Below, in pieces: positions 53,443-61,685 of a stretch of 64,000 nt of DNA. This DNA comes from Rhizobium sp. LC145. Lineage in GTDB: Bacteria > Pseudomonadota > Alphaproteobacteria > Rhizobiales > Rhizobiaceae. The notes beneath the pieces were generated by a model. The model worked only from the letters and a program-made list of their open reading frames with translations. It was not told the DNA's origin and made no database searches. Where the stretch lies: positions 186,001 through 250,000 of the forward strand of contig NZ_LBHV01000002.1 of NCBI RefSeq assembly GCF_001005825.1, written 5' to 3'. The position numbers were made by a program, and so were the translations under genes. Position 1 is the first letter of the stretch. The number at the start of each line of letters is the position of its first letter.

Positions 53443-53638
53443 TCTAGCCGGCAGGAAAACAGAGGCGGTGGACGATGAGGATGTCATCGCCGCTCCCGTG
53501 ACGACGTCTCCTGGATCATGCCTCAGGTCGTCATGCTTCCGTGCGCCTGGCTGACTCGCTCCGTTTCACACGGGAGGCCGACGAAACATCCTGCGAATTA
53601 CCCGTGCATCGGCTCAGCATGAGGCGCATGACGTGCCG

Positions 53639-54721
53639 TCAATCGGCGACCGCGTCCGGAACCACGACAAGCTTTCCGACGAAGTTCTTGGCCATGAAGT
53701 CGCTCTGGGCCCGGTGGAAATCCGAAAGCCTGTAGATCCCTCCGACGAGCGGGCGGATCTTGTCGCTTTCGATGTAACCGACGAGCCGGCGGAAATCGGC
53801 ACGGCTTCCCTGGCTGGAGCCGTGTAGCTCGAGTTGTTTCAAGTACATGGTCCTCAAGTCGAGCTGCACGACCGGTCCGGCGATCGCGCCTGCCGTCGTA
53901 TAGCGACCTTCCGGCCGGAGGATCCTCAGGAGGTCGTTGAACATCGGGCCGGCCACCAGATCCGCCACCACATCGATCGGGGCGCCACCGATCGCTTCAG
54001 CGACGGCTTCCACCAGATTGTCCTGGCCGCGCGTCACCACCGCCTCGGCGCCGATATCGAGCACCGCTTCCTCCTTGCCGGGGCCGACGATTGCAATCGG
54101 AATGGCGCCGCGAGCGCGGGCAAGCTGGATAATGGCCGAGCCAACACCCCCGGAAGCGCCGGTGATGAGCACCCGCTCGCCGGCGGCGAGCCTTGCTCTT
54201 TCCAGCATTCGCTCGCCGGTCAGGTAGGCGCAGCAGAAGGTCGCAAGCTCGATATCGCTCATGCCGGTCTCGACCACATGGGCGTTCTCAGCGGGTAATG
54301 CCATGTATTCCGCATAGCCGCCATCGCGGCCATGACCCATGTAATCGATATCCGCCAGGCTGTCGTCGTCGCGATTGTAGATCGAAAAGTCGACCATCAC
54401 CCGCTCGCCGATACGGGAAGGATCGACGCCTGCGCCAACCGCCACCACGTGACCGACCGTATCGGTGCCCTGAATGCGCGGAAAGGTGAGGGTATTGCCC
54501 TGCCGCCGCCATGTGGAGACAGCGGCGGGGTCATCCTCCGTGCCATAGGCGCCCTGACGCACCCAGACGTCGGTATTGTTCATGCCGCAGGCCGTGACGC
54601 GGATCAGCACTTCACCGGCTGCCGGTTTCGGCACCGGCACGTCCTGCCGGTACACGAGCTTATCCAAACCGCCATGGCCGGTCAGCAGAACGGCCGCCAT
54701 CGTATCGGGTATCGAGATCAT
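53639..54721 (-). CDS. Zinc-type/quinone-oxidoreductase-like alcohol dehydrogenase
   Basis: MDR-superfamily enzyme of 360 residues. The catalytic domain has VTACGMNNTDVWVRQGAYG (about 43-61) and GTDTVGHVVAVGAGVDPSRIG (near 85); the nucleotide-binding domain has VLITGASGGVGSAIIQLARA (about 182-201). The structural zinc cysteines and the metal-ligand GHE motif are missing (GTDTVG), so it is probably a zinc-free quinone-oxidoreductase type. It starts 12 bases after atf on the same strand and ends the asnC-ssd-atf operon, so it likely works in ectoine or amino-acid breakdown. Its reaction is unknown. Confidence 0.85.
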   Translation of the reverse strand: MISIPDTMAAVLLTGHGGLDKLVYRQDVPVPKPAAGEVLIRVTACGMNNTDVWVRQGAYGTEDDPAAVSTWRRQGNTLTFPRIQGTDTVGHVVAVGAGVDPSRIGERVMVDFSIYNRDDDSLADIDYMGHGRDGGYAEYMALPAENAHVVETGMSDIELATFCCAYLTGERMLERARLAAGERVLITGASGGVGSAIIQLARARGAIPIAIVGPGKEEAVLDIGAEAVVTRGQDNLVEAVAEAIGGAPIDVVADLVAGPMFNDLLRILRPEGRYTTAGAIAGPVVQLDLRTMYLKQLELHGSSQGSRADFRRLVGYIESDKIRPLVGGIYRLSDFHRAQSDFMAKNFVGKLVVVPDAVAD

Positions 54722-54733
54722 TGGTCGGCTCCG

Positions 54734-56113
54734 TCAGCGATTTGCGAAGACGTTGTCGATCGCATCGGCCGTGGCCTTCACCACGATATCCGCCTCCTCG
54801 CGGGTGAGGCAGAGCGGTGGCGCAAAGCCTAGGATATCGCCCTGCGGCATCGCCCGGCCAATGACGCCGCGTTCGAGCAACGCCGTTGCGATCTGCGGGC
54901 CGATCTTGCGCGCGGGTTCGAAGAACCTGCGGTCGTCCTTGTCTTCGACGAATTCCACGGCGGCCATCAGGCCGTCGCCGCGTACCTCGCCGACATGCTT
55001 ATGGTCTCCAACGGCCTTGGTCAGTTGGGAGCGGAAGTAGGCGCCGGTCTCTTTAGCATTCTGCACGAGGTCCATCTCGTCGATGAGCTCGAGGTTTGCA
55101 ATGCCGGCTGCCGCGCAGATCGGATGGGAGGAATAGGTCCAGCCGTGGCCGATCGCACCAAGCTCGTCGGAACCCTGCACGAGCACCTGCCAGAACTTGT
55201 CGGAAACGATCGTGCCTGAAAGCGGCGCGTAAGCCGAGGTCAGGCCCTTGGCAATGGTGATGAGGTCCGGCTTCATGCCATAGTGATCGGAACCGAACAT
55301 GGTACCCAGCCGGCCAAAGCCGGTCACGACCTCGTCGGCGACAAGCAGAACATCGTATTTTTCGAGCACCGCCTGGATCTTTTCCCAATAGCCTTTCGGC
55401 GGCGGTACGATGCCGCCAGTGCCGAGGATCGGTTCGCCAATGAAGGCCGCGATGGTCTCCGGGCCTTCGGCGAGGATCAGCTCTTCCAGCTTGTCGGCGC
55501 AATATTGCGAGAACTGTTCCTCGCTCATGGAGCGGTCGGGGCGGCGGAAATAATAGGGTGCTTCGGTGTGAAGAACCGGCACGCGCGGCAGGTCAAAGGC
55601 TTTGTGGAAGAGCTCGAGCCCGGTGAGGCTGCCGGTCATCACGCCGGAGCCGTGATAGCCGCGCCAGCGGGAGATGATCTTCTTCTTTTCCGGCCGTCCG
55701 AGGATGTTGTTGTAGTACCAGATGAGCTTGATGTTGGTCTCGTTGGCATCCGAACCGGAAAGCCCGAAATAGACCCGGCTCATGCCCGCCGGAGCCCGGT
55801 CGATGATCATCTTGGCAAGCGTGATGGAAGCTTCCGTGCCGTGGCCCACATAGGCATGGTAATAGGCAAGGTCCCGCGCCTGTTCGGCGATCGCGTCGGC
55901 GATCTTCTGGCGGCCGTAGCCGACATTGACGCAGTAGAGGCCGGCAAAAGCATCGAGGCTGGTGCGGCCGTTCCTGTCGGTGATGTAGACGCCTTCGCCG
56001 CTGCCGATCACCCGCGTCGGCGTCTCGCCACGCGCGTGCATGCCCATATGGGTCGACGGATGGAAGAAATGGTCCCGGTCCCAGGCGGTGAGTTCGTTGT
56101 TTCTCTCGAGCAT
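54734..56113 (-). CDS. atf: Class III aminotransferase of ectoine catabolism (diaminobutyrate transaminase)
   Basis: PLP enzyme of 459 residues, cytoplasmic, probably converting L-2,4-diaminobutyrate to aspartate semialdehyde. Fold-type I motifs are YFGLSGSDANETNIKLIWYY (about 115-134), VADEVVTGFGRLGTMFGSDH (about 258-277, Asp260 holds the PLP ring nitrogen) and LITIAKGLTSAYAPLSG (Lys289 Schiff base). The start at 56113 has AAAGGA seven bases upstream. It lies 23 bases after ssd. Related genes are named doeD in Halomonas. Substrate assigned from locus context, as the family has many members. Confidence 0.85.
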   Translation of the reverse strand: MLERNNELTAWDRDHFFHPSTHMGMHARGETPTRVIGSGEGVYITDRNGRTSLDAFAGLYCVNVGYGRQKIADAIAEQARDLAYYHAYVGHGTEASITLAKMIIDRAPAGMSRVYFGLSGSDANETNIKLIWYYNNILGRPEKKKIISRWRGYHGSGVMTGSLTGLELFHKAFDLPRVPVLHTEAPYYFRRPDRSMSEEQFSQYCADKLEELILAEGPETIAAFIGEPILGTGGIVPPPKGYWEKIQAVLEKYDVLLVADEVVTGFGRLGTMFGSDHYGMKPDLITIAKGLTSAYAPLSGTIVSDKFWQVLVQGSDELGAIGHGWTYSSHPICAAAGIANLELIDEMDLVQNAKETGAYFRSQLTKAVGDHKHVGEVRGDGLMAAVEFVEDKDDRRFFEPARKIGPQIATALLERGVIGRAMPQGDILGFAPPLCLTREEADIVVKATADAIDNVFANR

Positions 56114-56136
56114 GGCATGTCCTTTCATGAATGCGT

Positions 56137-57633
56137 TCAGCCTGCGGTGTCGATGCAGAGATATTTGAGTTCGGTGAAAGCCTCGATGCCGTGGCGGGAG
56201 CCCTCACGCCCAAGGCCGGATTGCTTCCAGCCGCCGAAGGGTATCGGCCCGCCGGTGATCTTCACCCGGTTGATGGCGACCATTCCGTATTCGAGGGCGC
56301 GAGCGAGGCGCATCTGACGCGCGCCGTTTTGGGTGACCACATAGGCAACCAGGCCGTATTCGGTGTCATTGGCGCGGACGATGACCTCCTCCTCGGTGTC
56401 GAAGGCGGTAACGGCCGCGACCGGTCCGAAGGTCTCCTCGCGCATGATGTCCGCATCTTGTGGCACATCGACGATAAGCGTCGGTTCGAAGAAGAGCGGA
56501 CCGACGCTGTGGCGCTTGCCGCCGGCAATCAGCCTTGCGCCTCGACCGAGCGCATCCCTTACCTGCGCCTCGACCTTCATCACCGCGCGCTCATGCATCA
56601 GCGGGCCGATGTCTGCATCATCCGTCAATCCGTTGCCGACCTTGAGGGCAGCGATCCGTTTGGCAAAGGCCTCGTTGAAGGCTTCGAGAATGGACCGCTG
56701 TACGAAAATTCGGTTGGCCGCCAGACAATCCTGACCCGAGGTTGCGAACTTGGCGGCGATCGCGATATCGGCCGCTCGATCAATGTTCGCATCCTCGAAG
56801 ATGATGAGAGGCGCATGCCCGCCGAGTTCCATCACCAGATGCTTCATGGTCGGCGCGCATTGGGCGGCAATCAGGCGGCCGATCTCCGTCGATCCCGTAA
56901 AGCTCATGGCCCGGATCCGCGCATCCTCGCAGAGCCTGCCGACGATGGTTGCGGCATCGCCCGTCACCACGTTGAAGACGCCAGGCGGCATTCCGGCACG
57001 CTCGGCCAGTTTGGCAAGCGCCAGCGCAGAAAGCGGCGTCTCGGAAGAAGGATGGGCAACGACCGTGCAGCCGGCAGAAAGGGCCGCTGCCGCTTTGCGG
57101 GTCACCATGGCGGAAGGGAAGTTCCAGGGCGTTGCGATGCCTATGACGCCAAGCGGCTCGCGCCGCACGATCATCTCCGCGCCGGGAAGATGGCTGGTGA
57201 CGCTTTCCGCGTTCACCCGCTTGCCTTCCTCCGCGTACCACTCGATGAAGGAGGCCGCATAATCGATCTCTCCGCGCGCCTCGGCAAGCGGCTTGCCCTG
57301 TTCGAGGGTCATCAGAAGGGCGAGGTCCTCCTTGGCGCCAAGCATCAGCCTATGCCATTCCTTCAGGATCGCGGCGCGTTCCTGGGGCAGTTTCGAGCGC
57401 CAAGCAGGGAATGCTGCCGCGGCGGCGTCGATCGCGAGGCTGGTCTCATCCACTCCGAGGCTCGCCACCCAGGCAAGCGTTGCGGACGTCGCAGGATCGG
57501 TGACCTGAAAGCTCCGGCTGTCGGAACCCGCCACCCAGCGGCCGTTCACATAGGCAAGATCACGCAGGAGATGGCGGTCGGAGAGGCGCGTCAAAGCATC
57601 ATGAAAGGCGGGACGTGCGAAAATTGCGGTCAT
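56137..57633 (-). CDS. ssd: Aspartate-semialdehyde/succinate-semialdehyde dehydrogenase of ectoine catabolism
   Basis: Aldehyde dehydrogenase of 498 residues. NAD-binding element AMSFTGSTEIGRLIAAQCAP (about 228-247), the active glutamate in VMELGGHAPLIIFEDANIDR (near 255) and the catalytic cysteine in ATSGQDCLAANRIFVQ (near 288) are present. Sequence is close to GabD-type enzymes. In ectoine loci this enzyme (ssd or doeC) oxidises aspartate semialdehyde to aspartate. The start at 57633 has AAGGAGGAG upstream. Three 11-bp repeats with 31-bp spacing lie just before it. Confidence 0.87.
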   Translation of the reverse strand: MTAIFARPAFHDALTRLSDRHLLRDLAYVNGRWVAGSDSRSFQVTDPATSATLAWVASLGVDETSLAIDAAAAAFPAWRSKLPQERAAILKEWHRLMLGAKEDLALLMTLEQGKPLAEARGEIDYAASFIEWYAEEGKRVNAESVTSHLPGAEMIVRREPLGVIGIATPWNFPSAMVTRKAAAALSAGCTVVAHPSSETPLSALALAKLAERAGMPPGVFNVVTGDAATIVGRLCEDARIRAMSFTGSTEIGRLIAAQCAPTMKHLVMELGGHAPLIIFEDANIDRAADIAIAAKFATSGQDCLAANRIFVQRSILEAFNEAFAKRIAALKVGNGLTDDADIGPLMHERAVMKVEAQVRDALGRGARLIAGGKRHSVGPLFFEPTLIVDVPQDADIMREETFGPVAAVTAFDTEEEVIVRANDTEYGLVAYVVTQNGARQMRLARALEYGMVAINRVKITGGPIPFGGWKQSGLGREGSRHGIEAFTELKYLCIDTAG

Positions 57634-57681
57634 GGCCAACTCCTCCTTCAAGGGCGTGCCAAGTGTGGCCCGGCCTCAAGC

Positions 57682-57754
57682 GAGAGATTGTCCATTCCGC
57701 AGGGTGGAAATAGAGAGATTGTCTAAACTCGCGGGCCTGCCCGGAGAGACTGTC
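57682..57754. promoter_or_regulatory. Three 31-bp-phased repeats before ssd (AsnC/Lrp sites)
   Basis: GAGAGATTGTC occurs at 57682-57692 and 57713-57723, and GAGAGACTGTC at 57744-57754, exactly 31 bp apart. The third copy lies inside the 3' end of the asnC coding sequence. Regular spacing of about three helical turns is typical of sites wrapped by Lrp/AsnC octamers. They precede ssd by 49 to 121 bases. Confidence 0.6.
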
Positions 57755-58241
57755 TATCGTCACCGCTTGCCGAAAACAGAGCCGAAACCGGTACGCCGGC
57801 CTCCTCCTTCACGGTCTTGGTGACGATATAGGTAAAATATCGCTCGATACCGAGTTCCCGGTCCAAAAGCCCATCGATCAGGCGCTGATAGGCGTCGATA
57901 TCGGCCGTCACGACCTTGGCGATATAGTCGACCCCGCCGCCGACCGACCAGCACGCGGTGATCTCGGGAATGGCGGCCACGGCTCGTTCGAACCTATCGA
58001 AATCACCTTGGCGATGATTGGCGAGCGTGATCTCCACCATGACGCTGGCGATCGGCGCGATCTTGCGCGCAGCAAGGCGCGCATGATAGCCGGCGACGAT
58101 GCCCGCCTTTTCGAGCTTACGCAGGCGCATCCAGCAGGGTGTCGGCGATAGTCCGACCTTCTCGGCCAGCGCCAGCTTGGTGATACGGCCGTCGGCTTGG
58201 ACCGCCTCCAGGATTTTCAGGTCGATTGCGTCGAGCTTCAT
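57723..58241 (-). CDS. asnC: Lrp/AsnC-family regulator of ectoine catabolism (AsnC/DoeX-like)
   Basis: Feast/famine regulator of 172 residues. The helix-turn-helix is at about 2-48 (DAIDLKILEAVQADGRITKL and GLSPTPCWMRLRKLEKAGIV), followed by the ligand-binding RAM domain, where WSVGGGVDYIAKVVTADIDA and YQRLIDGLLDRELGIERYFT are typical. The start at 58241 is preferred to the upstream frame from 58331. It starts the operon asnC-ssd-atf-adh and is divergent from enuR. AsnC-type genes with this neighbourhood (doeX or asnC) control ectoine genes in other bacteria. Candidate binding sites lie before ssd and in the divergent promoter. Confidence 0.88.
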   Translation of the reverse strand: MKLDAIDLKILEAVQADGRITKLALAEKVGLSPTPCWMRLRKLEKAGIVAGYHARLAARKIAPIASVMVEITLANHRQGDFDRFERAVAAIPEITACWSVGGGVDYIAKVVTADIDAYQRLIDGLLDRELGIERYFTYIVTKTVKEEAGVPVSALFSASGDDRQSLRAGPRV

Positions 58242-58257
58242 CGGGTGCCTTGTCGTG

Positions 58258-58299
58258 CATTGTTGAGAATGACAATGAAAACTCGTTTTGCCATTGTCA
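58258..58299. promoter_or_regulatory. Candidate operator in the asnC/enuR divergent promoter
   Basis: TGACAATG (58270-58277) and CATTGTCA (58292-58299) form an 8-bp inverted repeat, with a further CATTGT at 58258-58263. The 88-base spacer holds both promoters. Either AsnC or EnuR could bind here. Confidence 0.5.
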
Positions 58300-58329
58300 A
58301 TTGAACTGATTTTAAGCACAGTCGAAATC

Positions 58330-59715
58330 ATGACAAATTGGCGCCCCGATCCATCCCAGCTCCGCCGCCCGGCCTATCTTTCGCTCGCCGAGCAGATCGC
58401 GCGTGCGATCCAGGAGGGCAAGCTCGCCAATGGGACGAAGCTGCCGACGCATCGTCGCATGGCCGACGATCTCGATCTTTCGGTCCAGACGGTTAGCCGC
58501 GCCTATGACGATCTCATCCGTCGGGGGCTGATTTCCGGGGAGATCGGCCGAGGCAGTTTCGTGCAGACGCGTCCGCGCGAGCCGGAGCCACCCTATCTGC
58601 CCGAAAGGCTGGGCGAGGTCATCGATCTTTCGATCTTGAAGCCCGTCTGCGAGCATTTCCATCTGGAAAAGATGCGCGAAGCCTTCGGCTGGCTTTCGGA
58701 AAACCTGCCGCCAAGTTCGGCTCTGTCGTTCCGGCCGAACATGGTGTTTCCGCGTCACCGGGCAATCGGTGCGGAATGGCTCTCCCATTGCGGGCTGCAG
58801 GTTTCACCGCTCAACGTCAGTCTCACCAATGGCGCGACCTCCGGCATGACGGTTGCGTTGATGAGCGTCGCGCCGCCCGGATCGATCGTCGCGACTGAGG
58901 CGATCAGCCATCATACGCTCGTGCCTCTCTCCACCTATCTCGGCATTCACCTTGAAGGACTGCCGATCGACGACGAGGGCATGATCCCCGAGGCGCTGGA
59001 CGAAGCCTGCCGCACAAGCCCTATCCGGGCGGTTTTCCTCCAGCCTTCTGTCATCAATCCGAGAGCGACCTTGATGAGTGCGAAACGCCGTGAGGCACTT
59101 GCCGAAGTCGCCAGGAAGCACGACATCGCGATCATCGAGAACGATATTCTCGGTCCCTTGGTCACCGACCGATCGCCGCCGCTGGCGGCGTATGCGCCAG
59201 AACGCACGCTCTACATCACCAGTTTCACCAAGATCACCGTGCCCGGTCTGCGCATCGGTTATCTCGTCGCGCCGGACCGCTATGTGGCAGCCGTCGCCAA
59301 CCGGCATCTGGTATCGAACTGGATGGCAACCCCGGCGATTGCCGAGATCGCCACGCATTGGGTAAGCGACGGCACCGCAGCGGCGTTGGTCGAGTGGCAG
59401 CGCCGGGCTCTGGCCAGCCGCCACGATATTGCCCAGGAAACGCTTGCGGGGCTGCGCTACTATTCGCATCCCCAAAGCCTGCATGTCTGGCTGCCGCTTA
59501 CCGATCCGCATACCGAGGAAGGATTCGTGTCGCAGGCCAGGCTGCGCGGGGTTGCCATCGCGCCGGGAACCTCCTTCCGCACCGCCGGTCAGGGCGGGGC
59601 GTCGGCCGTTCGTATTTCGCTCGGCTCGACGTCGGAAGCGGATCTGAGAACCGGGCTTGGTGTGGTCGCTTCGCTTGCCCAGGGAAATCCCGAGGCGCTG
59701 CTGCTTGCGATTTGA
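58330..59715 (+). CDS. enuR: MocR-family regulator of ectoine/hydroxyectoine utilisation (EnuR)
   Basis: Regulator of 461 residues: GntR winged helix at about 15-85 (PAYLSLAEQIARAIQEGKLA, THRRMADDLDLSVQTVSRAY) joined to an aminotransferase-fold domain with VSLTNGATSGMTVALMSV (about 163) and IIENDILGPLVTDRS (near 268). The PLP-binding lysine is in YITSFTKITVPGLRIGY (Lys301). In studied EnuR proteins PLP on this lysine reacts with diaminobutyrate-type inducers to relieve repression. Divergence from asnC and position before ehuABCD support this name. The start at 58330 has a weak ribosome site; the frame is open to 58288. Confidence 0.88.
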   Translation: MTNWRPDPSQLRRPAYLSLAEQIARAIQEGKLANGTKLPTHRRMADDLDLSVQTVSRAYDDLIRRGLISGEIGRGSFVQTRPREPEPPYLPERLGEVIDLSILKPVCEHFHLEKMREAFGWLSENLPPSSALSFRPNMVFPRHRAIGAEWLSHCGLQVSPLNVSLTNGATSGMTVALMSVAPPGSIVATEAISHHTLVPLSTYLGIHLEGLPIDDEGMIPEALDEACRTSPIRAVFLQPSVINPRATLMSAKRREALAEVARKHDIAIIENDILGPLVTDRSPPLAAYAPERTLYITSFTKITVPGLRIGYLVAPDRYVAAVANRHLVSNWMATPAIAEIATHWVSDGTAAALVEWQRRALASRHDIAQETLAGLRYYSHPQSLHVWLPLTDPHTEEGFVSQARLRGVAIAPGTSFRTAGQGGASAVRISLGSTSEADLRTGLGVVASLAQGNPEALLLAI

Positions 59716-59750
59716 GGCAAACGCCTGCCGAATGGGCAGACGCACAAATA

Positions 59751-59785
59751 TTGTCATGATATTATTTTCCGAATTGACATGATTT
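59751..59785. promoter_or_regulatory. Candidate EnuR operator, direct repeats before ehuA
   Basis: TTGTCATGATAT (59751-59762) and TTGACATGATTT (59774-59785) are direct repeats 23 bp apart, the same spacing as the pair at the ddlA/mocR promoter. MocR proteins bind paired direct repeats. They lie 53-87 bases before ehuA; the second includes a TTGACA hexamer. Confidence 0.55.
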
Positions 59786-59837
59786 CCTGGCGCCGTCATC
59801 GTTAGCCCATTGCTTGTCTCAACAGGGAGAGACATGA

Positions 59838-60623
59838 ATGGCGTCGCCTATCATCCGCATCGACAACATCGTGAAGAGATACGGTCCGCTGACCGTCCTC
59901 GATGGCCTGTCGATGGATGTCATGCCCGGAGAGAAGCTGGCACTGATCGGCCCCTCGGGTTCGGGCAAGACGACGATCCTGCGCATCCTGATGACGCTGG
60001 AAACGATCAGCGGCGGCCATATCGAGGTCGACGGAGAGCAACTCTACCACATGAAGAAAGGCGCCGATCTGGCGCCGGCTGACGAGGCTCACTTGCACCG
60101 AATGCGCAAGAAGATCGGCATGGTCTTCCAGCACTTCAATCTATTTCCCCACAAATGCGTGCTCGACAACGTGACGCTGGCGCCGATCCTGACGCAGGGC
60201 GTGAAAAAGGCCGATGCCGAGAAGCGGGCGATGGAGCTTCTCGATATGGTGGGCATGGCCGACAAGGCCAAATCCGTACCGGCGCAGCTTTCCGGCGGCC
60301 AGAAGCAGCGCGTCGCGATCGCCCGCGCTCTGGCTCTGTCTCCCAAGATCATGCTGTTCGACGAGGTGACCTCGGCGCTCGATCCTGAGCTGGTGGAGGA
60401 GGTCTTGAACGTCATGAAGCGGCTTGCCGCCGAGAGTGACATGACCATGCTGCTGGTGACCCATGAAATGGGCTTTGCCAGCGATTTCGCCGACCGCGTG
60501 CTCTTCTTCGATCGCGGCAAGATCGTCGAGGAGGGCAAGCCGCAAGAGATCTTCCGCAATCCGAGGCAAGAGCGCACGCAGACCTTCCTGCGCAAGATCA
60601 TAGCGGCAGGGCACCGCGTCTGA
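59838..60623 (+). CDS. ehuA: Ectoine/hydroxyectoine ABC transporter ATP-binding protein
   Basis: Cytoplasmic ATPase of 261 residues that drives ectoine uptake. Walker A LIGPSGSGKTTILRIL (about 36-51), Q loop VFQHFNLFPHKCVLDNVT (near 96), signature LSGGQKQRVAIARALAL (near 151), Walker B IMLFDEVTSALDPEL (near 172) and switch VTHEMGFASDFADRV (near 204). It belongs to the polar amino-acid ABC group and keeps the polar-family LYHMKKGADL insertion. It begins the ehuABCD importer; paired repeats lie upstream. Confidence 0.9.
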   Translation: MASPIIRIDNIVKRYGPLTVLDGLSMDVMPGEKLALIGPSGSGKTTILRILMTLETISGGHIEVDGEQLYHMKKGADLAPADEAHLHRMRKKIGMVFQHFNLFPHKCVLDNVTLAPILTQGVKKADAEKRAMELLDMVGMADKAKSVPAQLSGGQKQRVAIARALALSPKIMLFDEVTSALDPELVEEVLNVMKRLAAESDMTMLLVTHEMGFASDFADRVLFFDRGKIVEEGKPQEIFRNPRQERTQTFLRKIIAAGHRV

Positions 60624-60687
60624 CCGCAAGCGCGGCGACATTGCCCGAACAAATAAACGGGAAAAAACCAGAGGAGAATTGGGAACC

Positions 60688-61530
60688 ATGAAAACAGGAT
60701 TTCTCGCAGCCGCAAGCCTTGCGGCGCTCATGTCCGTCGCCGGCGGTGTGTCGGCATTCGCCGCGGACCTGGAGGAACTGAAGGAACAGGGGTTTGCCCG
60801 CATCGCCATCGCCAACGAGCCGCCCTATACCGCAGTCGGCGCCGACGGCAAGGTTTCGGGCGCTGCTCCGGATGTGGCGCGCGTCATCTTCGAGCGCCTC
60901 GGTGTCAAGGACGTCGTGGCATCGATTTCCGAATACGGCGCGATGATCCCCGGCCTTCAGGCCGGCCGTCACGACGTCATCACCGCTGGCCTCTTCATGA
61001 AGCCGGAACGCTGCAATGCGGTCGCCTATTCCGAGCCGGTCCTGTGCGACGCCGAAGCCTTCGCCGTCAAGAAGGGCAACCCCATGAAGTTCGCGAGCTA
61101 CAAGGATATCGCCGATAATCCGAATGCCAGGATCGGCGCTCCGGGTGGCGGCACGGAAGAAAAGCTCGCGCTCGAAGCCGGCGTTCCGCGCGATCGCGTC
61201 ATCGTCGTGCCGGACGGCCAGAGCGGCATCAAGATGCTGCAAGACGGCCGCATCGACGTCTACTCGCTGCCGGTCCTCTCGATCCACGATCTGATGAGCA
61301 AGGCAAACGACCCTAACCTCGAGGTCGTGGCTCCGGTCCAGGGTGCTCCGGTCTATTGCGACGGCGCGGCCTTCCGCAAGCAGGACGTGGCGCTTCGCGA
61401 CGCCTTCGACGTGGAACTGAAGAAGCTGAAGGAATCGGGAGAGTTCGCCAAGATCGTCGAGCCCTACGGCTTCTCGGCAGCCGCCGCGATTTCGACCAAC
61501 CGCGAGAAGCAGTGCGCCGCCGCGCAGTAA
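60688..61530 (+). CDS. ehuB: Ectoine/hydroxyectoine ABC transporter substrate-binding protein
   Basis: Periplasmic family 3 binding protein of 280 residues. Sec signal MKTGFLAAASLAALMSVAGG with cleavage after AFA near 27. Ligand-site segments include IANEPPYTAVGADGKVSGAA (about 43-62), GLQAGRHDVITAGLFMKPER (near 92) and SEPVLCDAEAFAVKKGNP (near 114). AGGAG precedes the ATG at 60688. It is followed by a repeat element before ehuC, so its mRNA may be separated from the permeases. Confidence 0.9.
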   Translation: MKTGFLAAASLAALMSVAGGVSAFAADLEELKEQGFARIAIANEPPYTAVGADGKVSGAAPDVARVIFERLGVKDVVASISEYGAMIPGLQAGRHDVITAGLFMKPERCNAVAYSEPVLCDAEAFAVKKGNPMKFASYKDIADNPNARIGAPGGGTEEKLALEAGVPRDRVIVVPDGQSGIKMLQDGRIDVYSLPVLSIHDLMSKANDPNLEVVAPVQGAPVYCDGAAFRKQDVALRDAFDVELKKLKESGEFAKIVEPYGFSAAAAISTNREKQCAAAQ

Positions 61531-61537
61531 GCTTATC

Positions 61538-61653
61538 TCTCACCCCGACCCTCTCCTCGCAAGCGGGGAGAGGGAAGGCTGGACGCCCCGGCGGTCTTGC
61601 ACATCGACCTTCCACCGCCAGCCTGGGAAAGGGGCCGGCGGGCGGATGAGGGC
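61538..61653. repeat. Rhizobial intergenic mosaic-type repeat
   Basis: The ehuB-ehuC gap holds a palindrome-rich block of about 115 bp beginning TCTCACCCCGACC and ending GGATGAGGGCAA. Its 5' hairpin pairs CCCTCTCCTCGC (549-560 of the 61 kb block) with GCGGGGAGAGGG (61563-61574), 11 of 12 positions. Composition and ends resemble the non-coding RIME-type elements scattered through Rhizobiaceae genomes. It may stabilise ehuB mRNA or reduce downstream expression. Confidence 0.65.
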
Positions 61654-61685
61654 AATCCCATCAGAAGACTAGGAACTCGGACCCG

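Noticed and set aside
56131-57726. A 531-codon open frame antisense to ssd
   Set aside because: The minus-strand aldehyde dehydrogenase has all active-site motifs and a strong ribosome site; the plus frame is a shadow.
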